DNA of 64,000 bases from contig NZ_OBDY01000003.1 of the NCBI RefSeq assembly GCF_900215205.1, forward strand, positions 1 to 64,000, given 5' to 3'. Both the position numbers and the translations under genes were made by a program. A model generated the notes under the pieces. That model did no database searches and was not told the DNA's origin. It saw only the letters and a program-made list of their open reading frames with translations. Position 1 is the first letter of the stretch. Each line of letters opens with the position of its first letter. Of this stretch, positions 50,968 through 59,100 are shown piece after piece. The DNA is from Paractinoplanes atraurantiacus (lineage in GTDB: Bacteria; Actinomycetota; Actinomycetes; Mycobacteriales; Micromonosporaceae).

Positions 50968-52107
50968 ATGGATACCCGAACCGGTCTGCCCGTAGTCGGC
51001 ATGGTGGGCGGTGGCCAACTGGCCCGGATGACCCACCAGGCTGCTATCTCCCTCGGCCAGTCACTGCGCGTGCTCAGCGAGTCGCCCGACGACAGTGCGG
51101 CGCTGGTCGCCGCCGACGTGCGGATCGGCACGCACACCGACCTGGCCGCGCTCCGTGAGTTCGCCAAGGGGTGCGAGGCGCTCACCTTCGACCATGAGCA
51201 TGTGCCGACGGCGCACATCGAGGCGCTCGAAGCCGAGGGGGTCAAGGTCTTCCCCGGCTCGAAGGCGCTGGTGTTCGCTCAAGACAAAGGCCTGATGCGG
51301 GAGCGACTCACCAGCGCGCCGACGCCTCGATGGCGGCGCGTCACTGACGTTTCCGACATTTCCGATTTTGCCGCAGAAACCGGCTGGCCGGTCATCGCCA
51401 AGGCGACCCGCGGCGGCTACGACGGCAAGGGCGTCTGGGTGCTCGACGACGCGGCCGCCGCCGCGGAGCTCGTGGCCACCGGCACGCCGCTGATCGTCGA
51501 GGAGAAGGTGCGGCTCAAGCGCGAGCTGGCCGCACTGGTCGCGCGCTCGCCGTTCGGGCAGGTCGCGGCCTACCCGGTGGTCGAGACGGTGCAGAAGGAC
51601 GGCATCTGCGTCGAGGTGCTGGCCCCGGCGCCCGGCCTCCCCGAAGACCTCGCCGTGCGGGCCCAGCAGCTCGCCATCGACCTGGCCAACGAGCTCGGCG
51701 TCGTCGGGCTGCTCGCCGTCGAGCTCTTCGAGACCGACGAGGGCATCTTCGTCAACGAGCTGGCCATGCGCCCGCACAACTCCGGTCACTGGACCATCGA
51801 GGGCGCCCGCACGTCGCAGTTCGAGCAGCACCTGCGGGCCGTGCTCGACTACCCGATGGGCGAGACGTCGCTGACCGCGCCCGCCGTCGTGATGGCGAAC
51901 GTCCTCGGCGGCGAGCCGGGCGGCATCTCCATCGACGAGCGTCTGCATCATCTGTTCGCCGAGGACCCCGGGGCCCGGGTCCATCTGTACGGCAAGCAGG
52001 TCCGGCCCGGTCGCAAGATCGGCCACGTCACGGTTCTCGGCGACGACATGACCAAGGTACGGGCCCGCGCGGCCCGGGCCGCCCGCTGGCTCCAGGAAGG
52101 CAAGTAA
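50968..52107 (+). CDS. purK: 5-(carboxyamino)imidazole ribonucleotide synthase
   Basis: ATP-grasp enzyme of purine synthesis: AIR plus bicarbonate to N5-CAIR. The 379-residue protein has [20 protein letters not shown], the ATP-grasp segments [20 protein letters not shown] and [20 protein letters not shown], and [20 protein letters not shown], all PurK hallmarks. The purE ATG overlaps its stop by one base. ATG 50968 follows the YyaL gene by 28 bases. Confidence 0.95.
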   Translation: MDTRTGLPVVGMVGGGQLARMTHQAAISLGQSLRVLSESPDDSAALVAADVRIGTHTDLAALREFAKGCEALTFDHEHVPTAHIEALEAEGVKVFPGSKALVFAQDKGLMRERLTSAPTPRWRRVTDVSDISDFAAETGWPVIAKATRGGYDGKGVWVLDDAAAAAELVATGTPLIVEEKVRLKRELAALVARSPFGQVAAYPVVETVQKDGICVEVLAPAPGLPEDLAVRAQQLAIDLANELGVVGLLAVELFETDEGIFVNELAMRPHNSGHWTIEGARTSQFEQHLRAVLDYPMGETSLTAPAVVMANVLGGEPGGISIDERLHHLFAEDPGARVHLYGKQVRPGRKIGHVTVLGDDMTKVRARAARAARWLQEGK

Positions 52108-52604
52108 TGGCACCGCAGGTCGGCATCATCATGGGCAGCGACTCCGACTGGCCCACGATGGAGGCGGCGGCCCTGGCCCTGGCCGAGTTCGAGGTCCCGT
52201 TCGAGGTCGGCGTCGTCTCGGCCCACCGCACGGTCCGCAAGATGGTCGACTACGCGGAGTCGGCGGCCGACCGCGGCCTGCGCGCCATCATCGCCGGCGC
52301 CGGCGGCGCCGCTCACCTGCCCGGCATGGTCGCGGCGCTGACCCCGTTGCCGGTGATCGGCGTGCCGGTGCCGCTCAAGCACCTCGACGGCATGGACTCG
52401 CTGCTCTCGATCGTGCAGATGCCGGCCGGCGTGCCGGTGGCCACGGTCTCGATCGGCGGCGCCCGCAACGCCGGCCTGCTCGCCGTCCGCATCCTCGGCG
52501 CGGCCGACCCGGCGCTGCGCACGAAGATGGCCAGTTTCCAGGCGAGCTTGGAGAAGCTGGTCGCCGAGAAGGACGCCGCCCTGCGGGACCAATTGCTCGG
52601 CTGA
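52107..52604 (+). CDS. purE: N5-carboxyaminoimidazole ribonucleotide mutase
   Basis: Moves the carboxyl group of N5-CAIR to C4, following PurK. The 165-residue protein has [40 protein letters not shown] with the catalytic His, and [20 protein letters not shown]. Class I PurE. It overlaps purK (TAATG). Confidence 0.96.
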   Translation: MAPQVGIIMGSDSDWPTMEAAALALAEFEVPFEVGVVSAHRTVRKMVDYAESAADRGLRAIIAGAGGAAHLPGMVAALTPLPVIGVPVPLKHLDGMDSLLSIVQMPAGVPVATVSIGGARNAGLLAVRILGAADPALRTKMASFQASLEKLVAEKDAALRDQLLG

Positions 52605-52618
52605 GATAGCGTCGCGGG

Positions 52619-53047
52619 ATGTTACGGCGCTGGCTTCCCTCCATCGTCATCGCCGGCGTGGGCGTGTTCCTCGTCGGCGTGTGGATCAGCGACGGCCGCA
52701 TCGCCGCCGCCGTGATCATGGGCGTGCTGTTCGCCGCCGGCGCGGTCGTGCTGTCCCCGCGCGGCTTCCCGTCTTCGATCAGCGACGCCGAGGCCCGCGA
52801 GGCCAGCGCCCGCGACGGCCGCCCGATCGTCTATTGGCGCCCGGGATGCCCTTATTGCGCCCGACTCCGGGTCTCTCTCGGCCGCCACGCGTCCCGCTTG
52901 CACTGGGTCGACATCTGGCAGGACCCGGCCGGCGCCGCGTCAGTCCGCGACGTCACCGGCGGTGACGAGACGGTCCCGACCGTCGTCACAGCCGGCGACT
53001 CTTTCGTCAATCCGTCACCCGGGCTGGTCCGTCGACTCACGCTTTAA
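52619..53047 (+). CDS. membrane-anchored glutaredoxin/mycoredoxin-like protein
   Basis: A 142-residue protein. Two N-terminal helices (SIVIAGVGVFLVGVWISDGR; AAAVIMGVLFAAGAVVLSPR) are followed by a glutaredoxin fold with CPYC in IVYWRPGCPYCARLRVSLGR and the cis-Pro loop GGDETVPTVVTAGDSFVNPS. It could reduce mycothiol mixed disulfides at the membrane; that is inference. Codon 2 is TTA (52622-52624), which in a bldA-type system would make its translation dependent on tRNA-Leu(UAA). It starts 14 bases after purE. Confidence 0.85.
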   Translation: MLRRWLPSIVIAGVGVFLVGVWISDGRIAAAVIMGVLFAAGAVVLSPRGFPSSISDAEAREASARDGRPIVYWRPGCPYCARLRVSLGRHASRLHWVDIWQDPAGAASVRDVTGGDETVPTVVTAGDSFVNPSPGLVRRLTL

Positions 53048-53138
53048 CGCAGAGATACGGAATTTGCGGTAAGCCCCGCCGAGGGGCATCGGGTCCGTCG
53101 TGGTCACTCTCCGCGTGCCGCTGCCGGGCTGTCCCGTC
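53048..53138 (+). repeat. 90-base intergenic repeat, copy A
   Basis: Begins at the base after the stop of the glutaredoxin-like gene (CGCAGAGATACGGAATTT...). It matches copy B (55994-56087, opposite strand) at about 85-90 percent over its length. It contains the hairpin GCCCC-GCCGA-GGGGC (about 53072-53086), so it probably ends transcription. The following 200 bases to 53341 show no gene. Confidence 0.7.
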
Positions 53139-53341
53139 ACTCAAGCCGCAACCCCGAATCGTTCGCGCCGCCCCGCTCGCGGGTGTCCTCAGCGGTGGCT
53201 TGCCGCGCACCGGTTCGGCGTTCGAGTGCGCACCTGTCGTGCCCGCGCCGGACTGCGCGAAGCGCCGGCGATGAGGCCGAGGGCCGCCGGGGCTGTCGCG
53301 AAGTTCGTTGGCCCGCACCGCGGCGCGGGTAGGGTCGGATC

Positions 53342-53761
53342 ATGAGTTCTGCTATCGAGCTGCACGGTGATCCGCACGTTGAGCGCTATCTGGAGACCGA
53401 CGGCGAGGACGGCTTCCACTGGCGGAACGGCACCGAGATCCTGATCCTGTTCACCCGGGGCCGCAAGTCCGGGCACGAGCGCACCCACGCCCTGATCTTC
53501 CGCGAGCACGAGGGCAAACACCTGGTCGTGGCGTCGAAGGGCGGCGCCGACGCCCCGCCGGCCTGGTTCGTCAACCTGCAGGCCGACCCGCACGTCGAGG
53601 TCCAGGTCAAGGGCGACCGTTTCCCGGCCCGGGCCCGCGTCGCCACCCCGGACGAGAAGCCGGAGATGTGGGCGAAGATGGCCGAGGTCTGGCCCGACTA
53701 CGACGAGTACCAGAAGAAGACCGACCGCGAGATCCCCGTGGTCGTCCTCGAACGAGCCTGA
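53342..53761 (+). CDS. deazaflavin (F420)-dependent nitroreductase family protein (Ddn-like)
   Basis: A 139-residue protein of the TIGR00026 group. Family landmarks are ILILFTRGRKSGHERTHALI (the TxGRxSG motif), HLVVASKGGADAPPAWFVNL with the PxWxxNL motif, and VEVQVKGDRFPARARVATPD. Ddn of mycobacteria uses reduced F420 to reduce quinones and nitroimidazoles. This protein lacks the long N-terminal membrane-binding arm. The substrate is unknown. Confidence 0.9.
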   Translation: MSSAIELHGDPHVERYLETDGEDGFHWRNGTEILILFTRGRKSGHERTHALIFREHEGKHLVVASKGGADAPPAWFVNLQADPHVEVQVKGDRFPARARVATPDEKPEMWAKMAEVWPDYDEYQKKTDREIPVVVLERA

Positions 53762-53773
53762 CCGCCGCCAGCC

Positions 53774-53797
53774 GGCCGGGGCAGCTTCGCCCCGGCC
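53774..53797 (+). terminator. terminator hairpin
   Basis: GGCCGGGGC (53774-53782) and GCCCCGGCC (53789-53797) form a 9-bp stem with a six-base loop, 13 bases after the Ddn-like stop. Confidence 0.6.
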
Positions 53798-53881
53798 TGA
53801 TCCCGCGGCGTGCCATCCCGCGACGAGCCCTCCGGCGCCGCGCTGTGCCGGGTCTGCTGTGGGACGGGATGATCGGCCACA

Positions 53882-54781
53882 ATGGCCGGCATGACTGTGC
53901 TGATCACGCCGCTTGTCGATGCGACGTCGCCGCGGCGGCTCGTGTGGCTGGCCTCCGGTGCTGATGGGCGGCCGCTCGGCACGGCGTCCCTGCGGCTGCC
54001 GCCCGATGAGGGGCACGCCGATCTGGAGCTCGACGTGCACCCGGCCGAGCGCCGGGCCGGCGTCGGGAGCCGGCTCCTGGTAGAGGCCGCCGCGGCCGCC
54101 GCAGGCCGGAAAGGCCTGCGCAGTGTGCTCACTCAACCCGTCGATGAGGGATCGCCGGGTGACCGCTTCTGCGTGGCGCGTGGTCTGCGACTGGTGCTGC
54201 GACTGACGTACACCCGCCTCGATCTGGCCCTTCCTCTTCCCGCGGCCGGCGCCGATGTCCCCGGCTATCGGCTGATCCACTGGGAGGGGAGGGTCTCGGA
54301 TGAGCTGGCCGAGACGTTCGCCCGGTCGCGCAGCGCGATGGATGACATGCCGATGGACGACGCCGACTACACGCCGGATCCGTGGGACGTCGACCGGCTC
54401 CACGCCGTAGCCGATGCGGTGTCACACCGCGGCGAGATCCTCTGCGTGACGGCCGCGCAGAGTGACGACGGTGAGATCGCGGGCTTCACCGAGCTGGTCG
54501 TGCCCGGCGACGGCCGGGGCGACGCTCAGCACTACGGGACCGGTGTCCTGCCCGCCCATCGCGGGCGCGGGCTGGCCCGCTGGATGAAAGCCGGCCAGAT
54601 CGCCCGGGTGCGGACCCGATTTCCGGAGCTGGGCGGGCTGCTCGCCGACACCGCCGACAGCAACACGGCGATGCGGCGGGTCAACGACTCCCTCGGATAC
54701 GGCTTCACCCACCGGAGCCTGCTCTACCAGTACGACGTCGGTCAGGGCAGCACGACGCAGCGGCGGCAGCGGGCCTCGTAG
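53882..54781 (+). CDS. GNAT-family acetyltransferase with two GNAT modules
   Basis: A 299-residue protein. The first half holds a GNAT core (ADLELDVHPAERRAGVGSRL, with RRAGVG at about 60). The second half holds another (AQHYGTGVLPAHRGRGLARW, with HRGRGLA at about 225, then NTAMRRVNDSLGYGF). Tandem GNAT proteins of this size include mycothiol synthase (MshD), and the two-module plan is the same. Whether this is MshD or another member cannot be decided by eye. Its last 40 bases overlap the convergent thymidine kinase gene. Confidence 0.75.
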   Translation: MAGMTVLITPLVDATSPRRLVWLASGADGRPLGTASLRLPPDEGHADLELDVHPAERRAGVGSRLLVEAAAAAAGRKGLRSVLTQPVDEGSPGDRFCVARGLRLVLRLTYTRLDLALPLPAAGADVPGYRLIHWEGRVSDELAETFARSRSAMDDMPMDDADYTPDPWDVDRLHAVADAVSHRGEILCVTAAQSDDGEIAGFTELVVPGDGRGDAQHYGTGVLPAHRGRGLARWMKAGQIARVRTRFPELGGLLADTADSNTAMRRVNDSLGYGFTHRSLLYQYDVGQGSTTQRRQRAS

Positions 54782-55293
54782 GTGTAGGTGCCGTCGTCGG
54801 GGAGCGCGGTCGACGGGGCGAGCTCGCGGATCATCGGCTTGCCGTGCTCCAGAACCTGCGTGTGCGTCGCGCCCAGCGAACGGCAGACGTCGCAGACCGC
54901 ACGCCGGTAGATGACCTTCTCGGGCGCCAGCTCGAACAGCGCCCGCACCGGGGCGAACAGCTGGCCCCGATGGTCGAGGTCGATGCCGGCGACGACCACC
55001 TTGACCCCGCGGCGGACCGCGACGCCGAGCTCCGCGATGTCGTCGACCGTGAACATGTGGATCTCGTCGACGCCGATCACCTCGACGCCGCCGTCGGCCG
55101 CCCCGGCCAGCGAGCTCACCTTCACCGTCTGCAGGCTGCCGCCGGAGCGCGAGGTCACCGCCGTGTCCCGCCCGTGCCGGGCCGACTGGTAGACGCGGTG
55201 CGGGATGCCGGCGTGCTGCAACGGCGACAGCAGGCTGATCATCTCGAGCGACTTGCCGCCCTTCATCGGGCCGAGGATCACGGTCAAATCCAT
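54742..55293 (-). CDS. tdk: thymidine kinase, type II
   Basis: Phosphorylates thymidine for salvage. The 183-residue protein has the P-loop in LTVILGPMKGGKSLEMISLL, the DEIHMF Walker B/lasso segment in VEVIGVDEIHMFTVDDIAEL, and the structural zinc site CDVC plus CRRC near the end. The ATG at 55293 fits the family start. The gene overlaps the convergent GNAT gene by 40 bases. Confidence 0.93.
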   Translation of the reverse strand: MDLTVILGPMKGGKSLEMISLLSPLQHAGIPHRVYQSARHGRDTAVTSRSGGSLQTVKVSSLAGAADGGVEVIGVDEIHMFTVDDIAELGVAVRRGVKVVVAGIDLDHRGQLFAPVRALFELAPEKVIYRRAVCDVCRSLGATHTQVLEHGKPMIRELAPSTALPDDGTYTYEARCRRCVVLP

Positions 55294-55371
55294 GCCGCAG
55301 ACCGTGCCATCGCCCACCCGGCGACCGCCACCCGGCCGTCCGCACCGAGACAACTGCCACACCGCCCGGCG

Positions 55372-55947
55372 CTACCAGGTCGGCCGGCGCCGCGGCTGAA
55401 GTTCCGGCACGTCGGCGAGCGGAACGCGATCCATCGGCAGCGCCGGGCCCGCAAGGGAACGGCCGAAGGGACACACGGCGTCCAGATAGGACATCAGGTC
55501 ACCGTCGCTGACCAGTCCGAGGAGCCGGTCGAGCCCGCGGCGCGCGCCGTCGAACTCGTTCTTCGACACCAGGCCCAGCGTGACCGCTTCTTGCAGTTCG
55601 GGGAGGTCTTTCACCTGGTGGCTGATGCCGTCCGCCGCGACGAGCACATCCGCGAACAGATCTACGGCATAGATCGAATCTCCGCGGCGAGCCATCTGCG
55701 TGGCGACGTCACAGTTGAACGCGAACCCCGGGAGGCCGGTCTCGACGACCTGCCCCGCCTCGTCCAGGGTGACGTTGACTTTGAACCATTCGTCGCGGAA
55801 AGCGAAGTGCCGCAGCGTCACATCCCCGAACCGGGCATCGCTGACATACGCCTCGTCGTCGCAGCGCAGCACGTCGCGCTGGGGCACCTGAAATCGCCGC
55901 ACATGCGGTTCGGAGGGGTGGAAGTCGAAGTCGCTGACCAGGGTCAT
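55372..55947 (-). CDS. DUF402-domain protein
   Basis: A 191-residue soluble protein. The DUF402 core is FKVNVTLDEAGQVVETGLPG, then FAFNCDVATQMARRGDSIYA, then VDLFADVLVAADG, with the conserved aspartates of this phosphatase-like fold (some members are nucleoside phosphohydrolases or FomD-like). The C-terminal half is helical (LGLVSKNEFDGARRGLDRLL). A GGAGGAGGG site precedes the ATG. The 90-base repeat copy B lies directly upstream. Confidence 0.82.
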   Translation of the reverse strand: MTLVSDFDFHPSEPHVRRFQVPQRDVLRCDDEAYVSDARFGDVTLRHFAFRDEWFKVNVTLDEAGQVVETGLPGFAFNCDVATQMARRGDSIYAVDLFADVLVAADGISHQVKDLPELQEAVTLGLVSKNEFDGARRGLDRLLGLVSDGDLMSYLDAVCPFGRSLAGPALPMDRVPLADVPELQPRRRPTW

Positions 55948-55993
55948 CGAGACAAGTCCCTCCTCCGAAGGCAGCCGCCTGGGGTGAGCTGTA

Positions 55994-56087
55994 GCGACGG
56001 GAACAGCCCGGCGGCGGCACGCGGAGAAGGACCACGACGGACCTGATGCCCCTCGGCGGGGCTTACTGAAAATTCCGTATATCTGCG
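55994..56087 (-). repeat. 90-base intergenic repeat, copy B
   Basis: Read on the minus strand it starts CGCAGATATACGGAATTTTC and runs through the same GCCCC-GCCGA-GGGGC hairpin to CCCGTCGC. It begins 13 bases after the stop of the 1,707-residue membrane protein gene, so, like copy A, it follows a gene in the direction of transcription. The two copies are inverted relative to each other and bracket about 2.9 kb. Confidence 0.7.
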
Positions 56088-56100
56088 GTTTTCAAGGGGG

Positions 56101-59100
56101 TTATCGCATGCGGACCAGGGCGCCCCGGAGGCCTTCGCGGGTGCGGCGGCGATTTTCGTTCGTGGCGCCGACCCAGAGCAGGATGATGCCGAGCGGGACG
56201 AGGACCAGCCACGGGCCGACGAGATAGACGGCGAAGTGGATGGCGGCGAAGACGGTGGCCACGGCTCCGACGACCACGGGGGCCTGCTGGCGGTTGCGGG
56301 AGCCGATGATCAGGGTGGCTACGGCGCCCAGCAGGAGCAGGACCTCGCGGAGCTCGCCGCCGTTGCCGGCCAGGACGATGCCCATGGTGGGGACGAAAGC
56401 GGCCAACAGCGCCACGCCGTAGGCGGCCCAGCTGCTCAGGTCGGGGCGGTGATGGGACTCGATGACGCCGACGATCAGGGCAAGGGCGGCGAACGGGAGG
56501 GTGTACGCCTCGGGGAGCGCCACGTCGGCCAGGGCGATGAACAGCCACCAGCCGACGATCTCGAAGCCCACGGCGAGCCAGAAGAGCAGGCGGCGCTGGT
56601 TGGCGGGGCGGCCGGCCCGGGAAGCGGCCAGGCCCAGCACGGCGCCCCAGGCCGAGAGCAGGGCGGCCAGGTGGGCGGGGGAGTCGAAGGCCAGGACGCC
56701 GGCCAGGATGGCCGAGGCGTAGCCGCTCCACTCGACCGTCTGAGCCTCCAGGCGGTACTGCGGGAGGCCCATGCGGGGGACCGTGGCCTCCAGGATGAGC
56801 AGGGCGGCGCCCACGGCCAGGACGCCGAAGGCGGCCCACGGGCGCTCGACGCCGGCGGCGATGGCGGCGGTGAGGACGAAGAACTGGCCCATCACCGCGG
56901 TGAACAGCCAGCCCAGGACGCGGGCGTGGCGGCTGCGGCCGCCCAGGGCGCCGACCAGGCCGACGCCCACGGCCGAGCCCAGGGTGAACAGGGTCAGGCG
57001 CTGCTGGGCCAGGCTGCCGGCCAGGCCCGCGTTGCCGGCCAGCAGGCCGATCACGAAGACGATGGTGCGGGTGACGCGCAGCAGCGAGGCGCGGGTGGCG
57101 ACCGGGGGCGGGGTCAGGGCCAAGCCCAGCATCGAGATCGTGAAGACGACCAGGGCGGCCGAGGTCGCGGCCGGGAAGGGCATGTGCAGGGCGATCGGGG
57201 CGATCAGCAGGGTGATGGCCAGGCCGGGCAGGATCACCGGCACGGACTCCGACGCCTTGCCGCCGAAGCCGATGGCGGCCAGGGCGGCGGCGCCGGTGAG
57301 CAGCACGATCGCCAGGACGCTGGTGCCGTCGACGTAGCCGGCGGGCGGGTCGGACAGGGCGGGGATCGGGCCGTCCCAGATGTGCTGGATCTGGGCCAGC
57401 GGGTCGATCAGGGCCGCCTTGAGCGCGGGGGCGATCGAGAAGAGGGCCAGGATGGTCGGTACCAGCGCCAGCACGACGGCGCTGGTGGCCGGGTCGACCA
57501 GCCAGCGGCCGCTCAGGCCGAGCGGGCGGCGCGGGCCCCGGAAACGGGTGTTCGACCAGTAGTGGTCGCGGGCCAGCGTGATGCCGGGAGCCGGAATGGA
57601 GCCGCGCAGCAGCTCGGCCATCACGCCGAGCAGGGCGGCGGCGGCCGCGTAGAGGGCGGTCGAGAACGGTGTCGGGATCGACACGAACGCGGTGACGGTC
57701 GCGCCCAGCACCAGGCCGGCGGTCGCCCACGGCAGGTACTGCGGGATCAAGCGCCCGGCCAGCGCCAGCAGGGCCAGGCCCAGGCTGGACGCGGCCAGGG
57801 CGGCGGTCAGCGCCACCTGCGCGTCGTGGCCCTGGTCGGCGGCGAGCGAGGCCAGCACGCCGGGCAGGGCCAGCAGGACGGCGCCGGTGGCGGCGCCGCC
57901 GATCTGGGCGCGGTGGCGGGGCATGCCGGTGTCGTCGCGGGCCAGGTCGCTTTCGGTCACCACGAACGGCGCCCAGAAACGGCCGGGACCCTCGGGCGCG
58001 GTGTCGTCCTCGACCGGGTCGGGGATCTCGGCCACCGGGGTCCGGGCCATCACGGCGGCCAGCAGGCCGACCATCACCACCACCAGCAGCGCCAGCGCGG
58101 TCGACCAGGGCCGGGCCAGGCCGGCGCCGACCGCGTAGAGCAGCACGACGGCGGCCGCGCCGGCGCGGCACAGCGCGGCCCGCGGGTCGACCGTGGCCAC
58201 GGCCGCCATCACGTAGCCGACGGCGACCGCGCCGCCGAGCAGCAGCGGCGACCACCAGGGCAGGCCCAGCGCGAACGGGGCGCCGACGGTGGCCAGGGCG
58301 CCGCAGACGGCCGAGATCAGGTAGGAGAACGGGCGGGGCGCGGCGATGGCGGCCGCGAAGGCGACCATGAGCAGGGCGAACGGGGCCTGCCAGGCGCCCG
58401 GGCCGGGAGCGGGGTACCGGGTCAGGTCGGCGTCCCACACCTCGCCCAGCACGGCGATGACGCGGCTCGCGCCGGCCAGGGCCTGCCAGCCGGCGATCGC
58501 GCCGACCACGATGCCGGCGACGGCCAGGCCGCGGTTGGGGCCGCGGCTCCAGTCGGACGGCAGCACGGCCACGCCGAGGGCGACGATCAGCACGACCACG
58601 CCGGCCACGGCCAGCGGCGCGCTCGGGAAGGCCAGCGCGAAGACCCGGGCCAGGGCGCCGCAGATGGCGACGGTGGCGGCCGCGGCGGCGATGTCGGGGC
58701 CGTCCAGCACCCGGTCGCTGCGCCGGCCGTTGTCGATCGACTTGGCGAAGAACAGCAGGCCGGCCGCGACCAGCAGCAGCGCGCCGACCCAGACGTCGGG
58801 CGGGGTGGCGCCGGGCGCGAGCAGGGCGGCCAGGGCCAGCGAGATCGCGCCCAGGCTGGTGCCGGCGGTCAGCGGGGTGCTGATCTCGCGGCGGGCCACC
58901 TGGAAGACGGCGGCGTAGCTGAGCGTGGCCGCCACCGCGAGGAAGCCGACGGCCAGCGCGGGAACGGTGACGGCCTCGGTGGCCGGCGGGCCCTCGCCGC
59001 GGTCGGCCACGGCGAGCGCGGCGGTGACCACGGCCCCGGGCAGGGCCAGCGCGGCGGCGCCGGAGGCCCAGTCGCCGACCAGCCACGCGTACAGCCGGAT

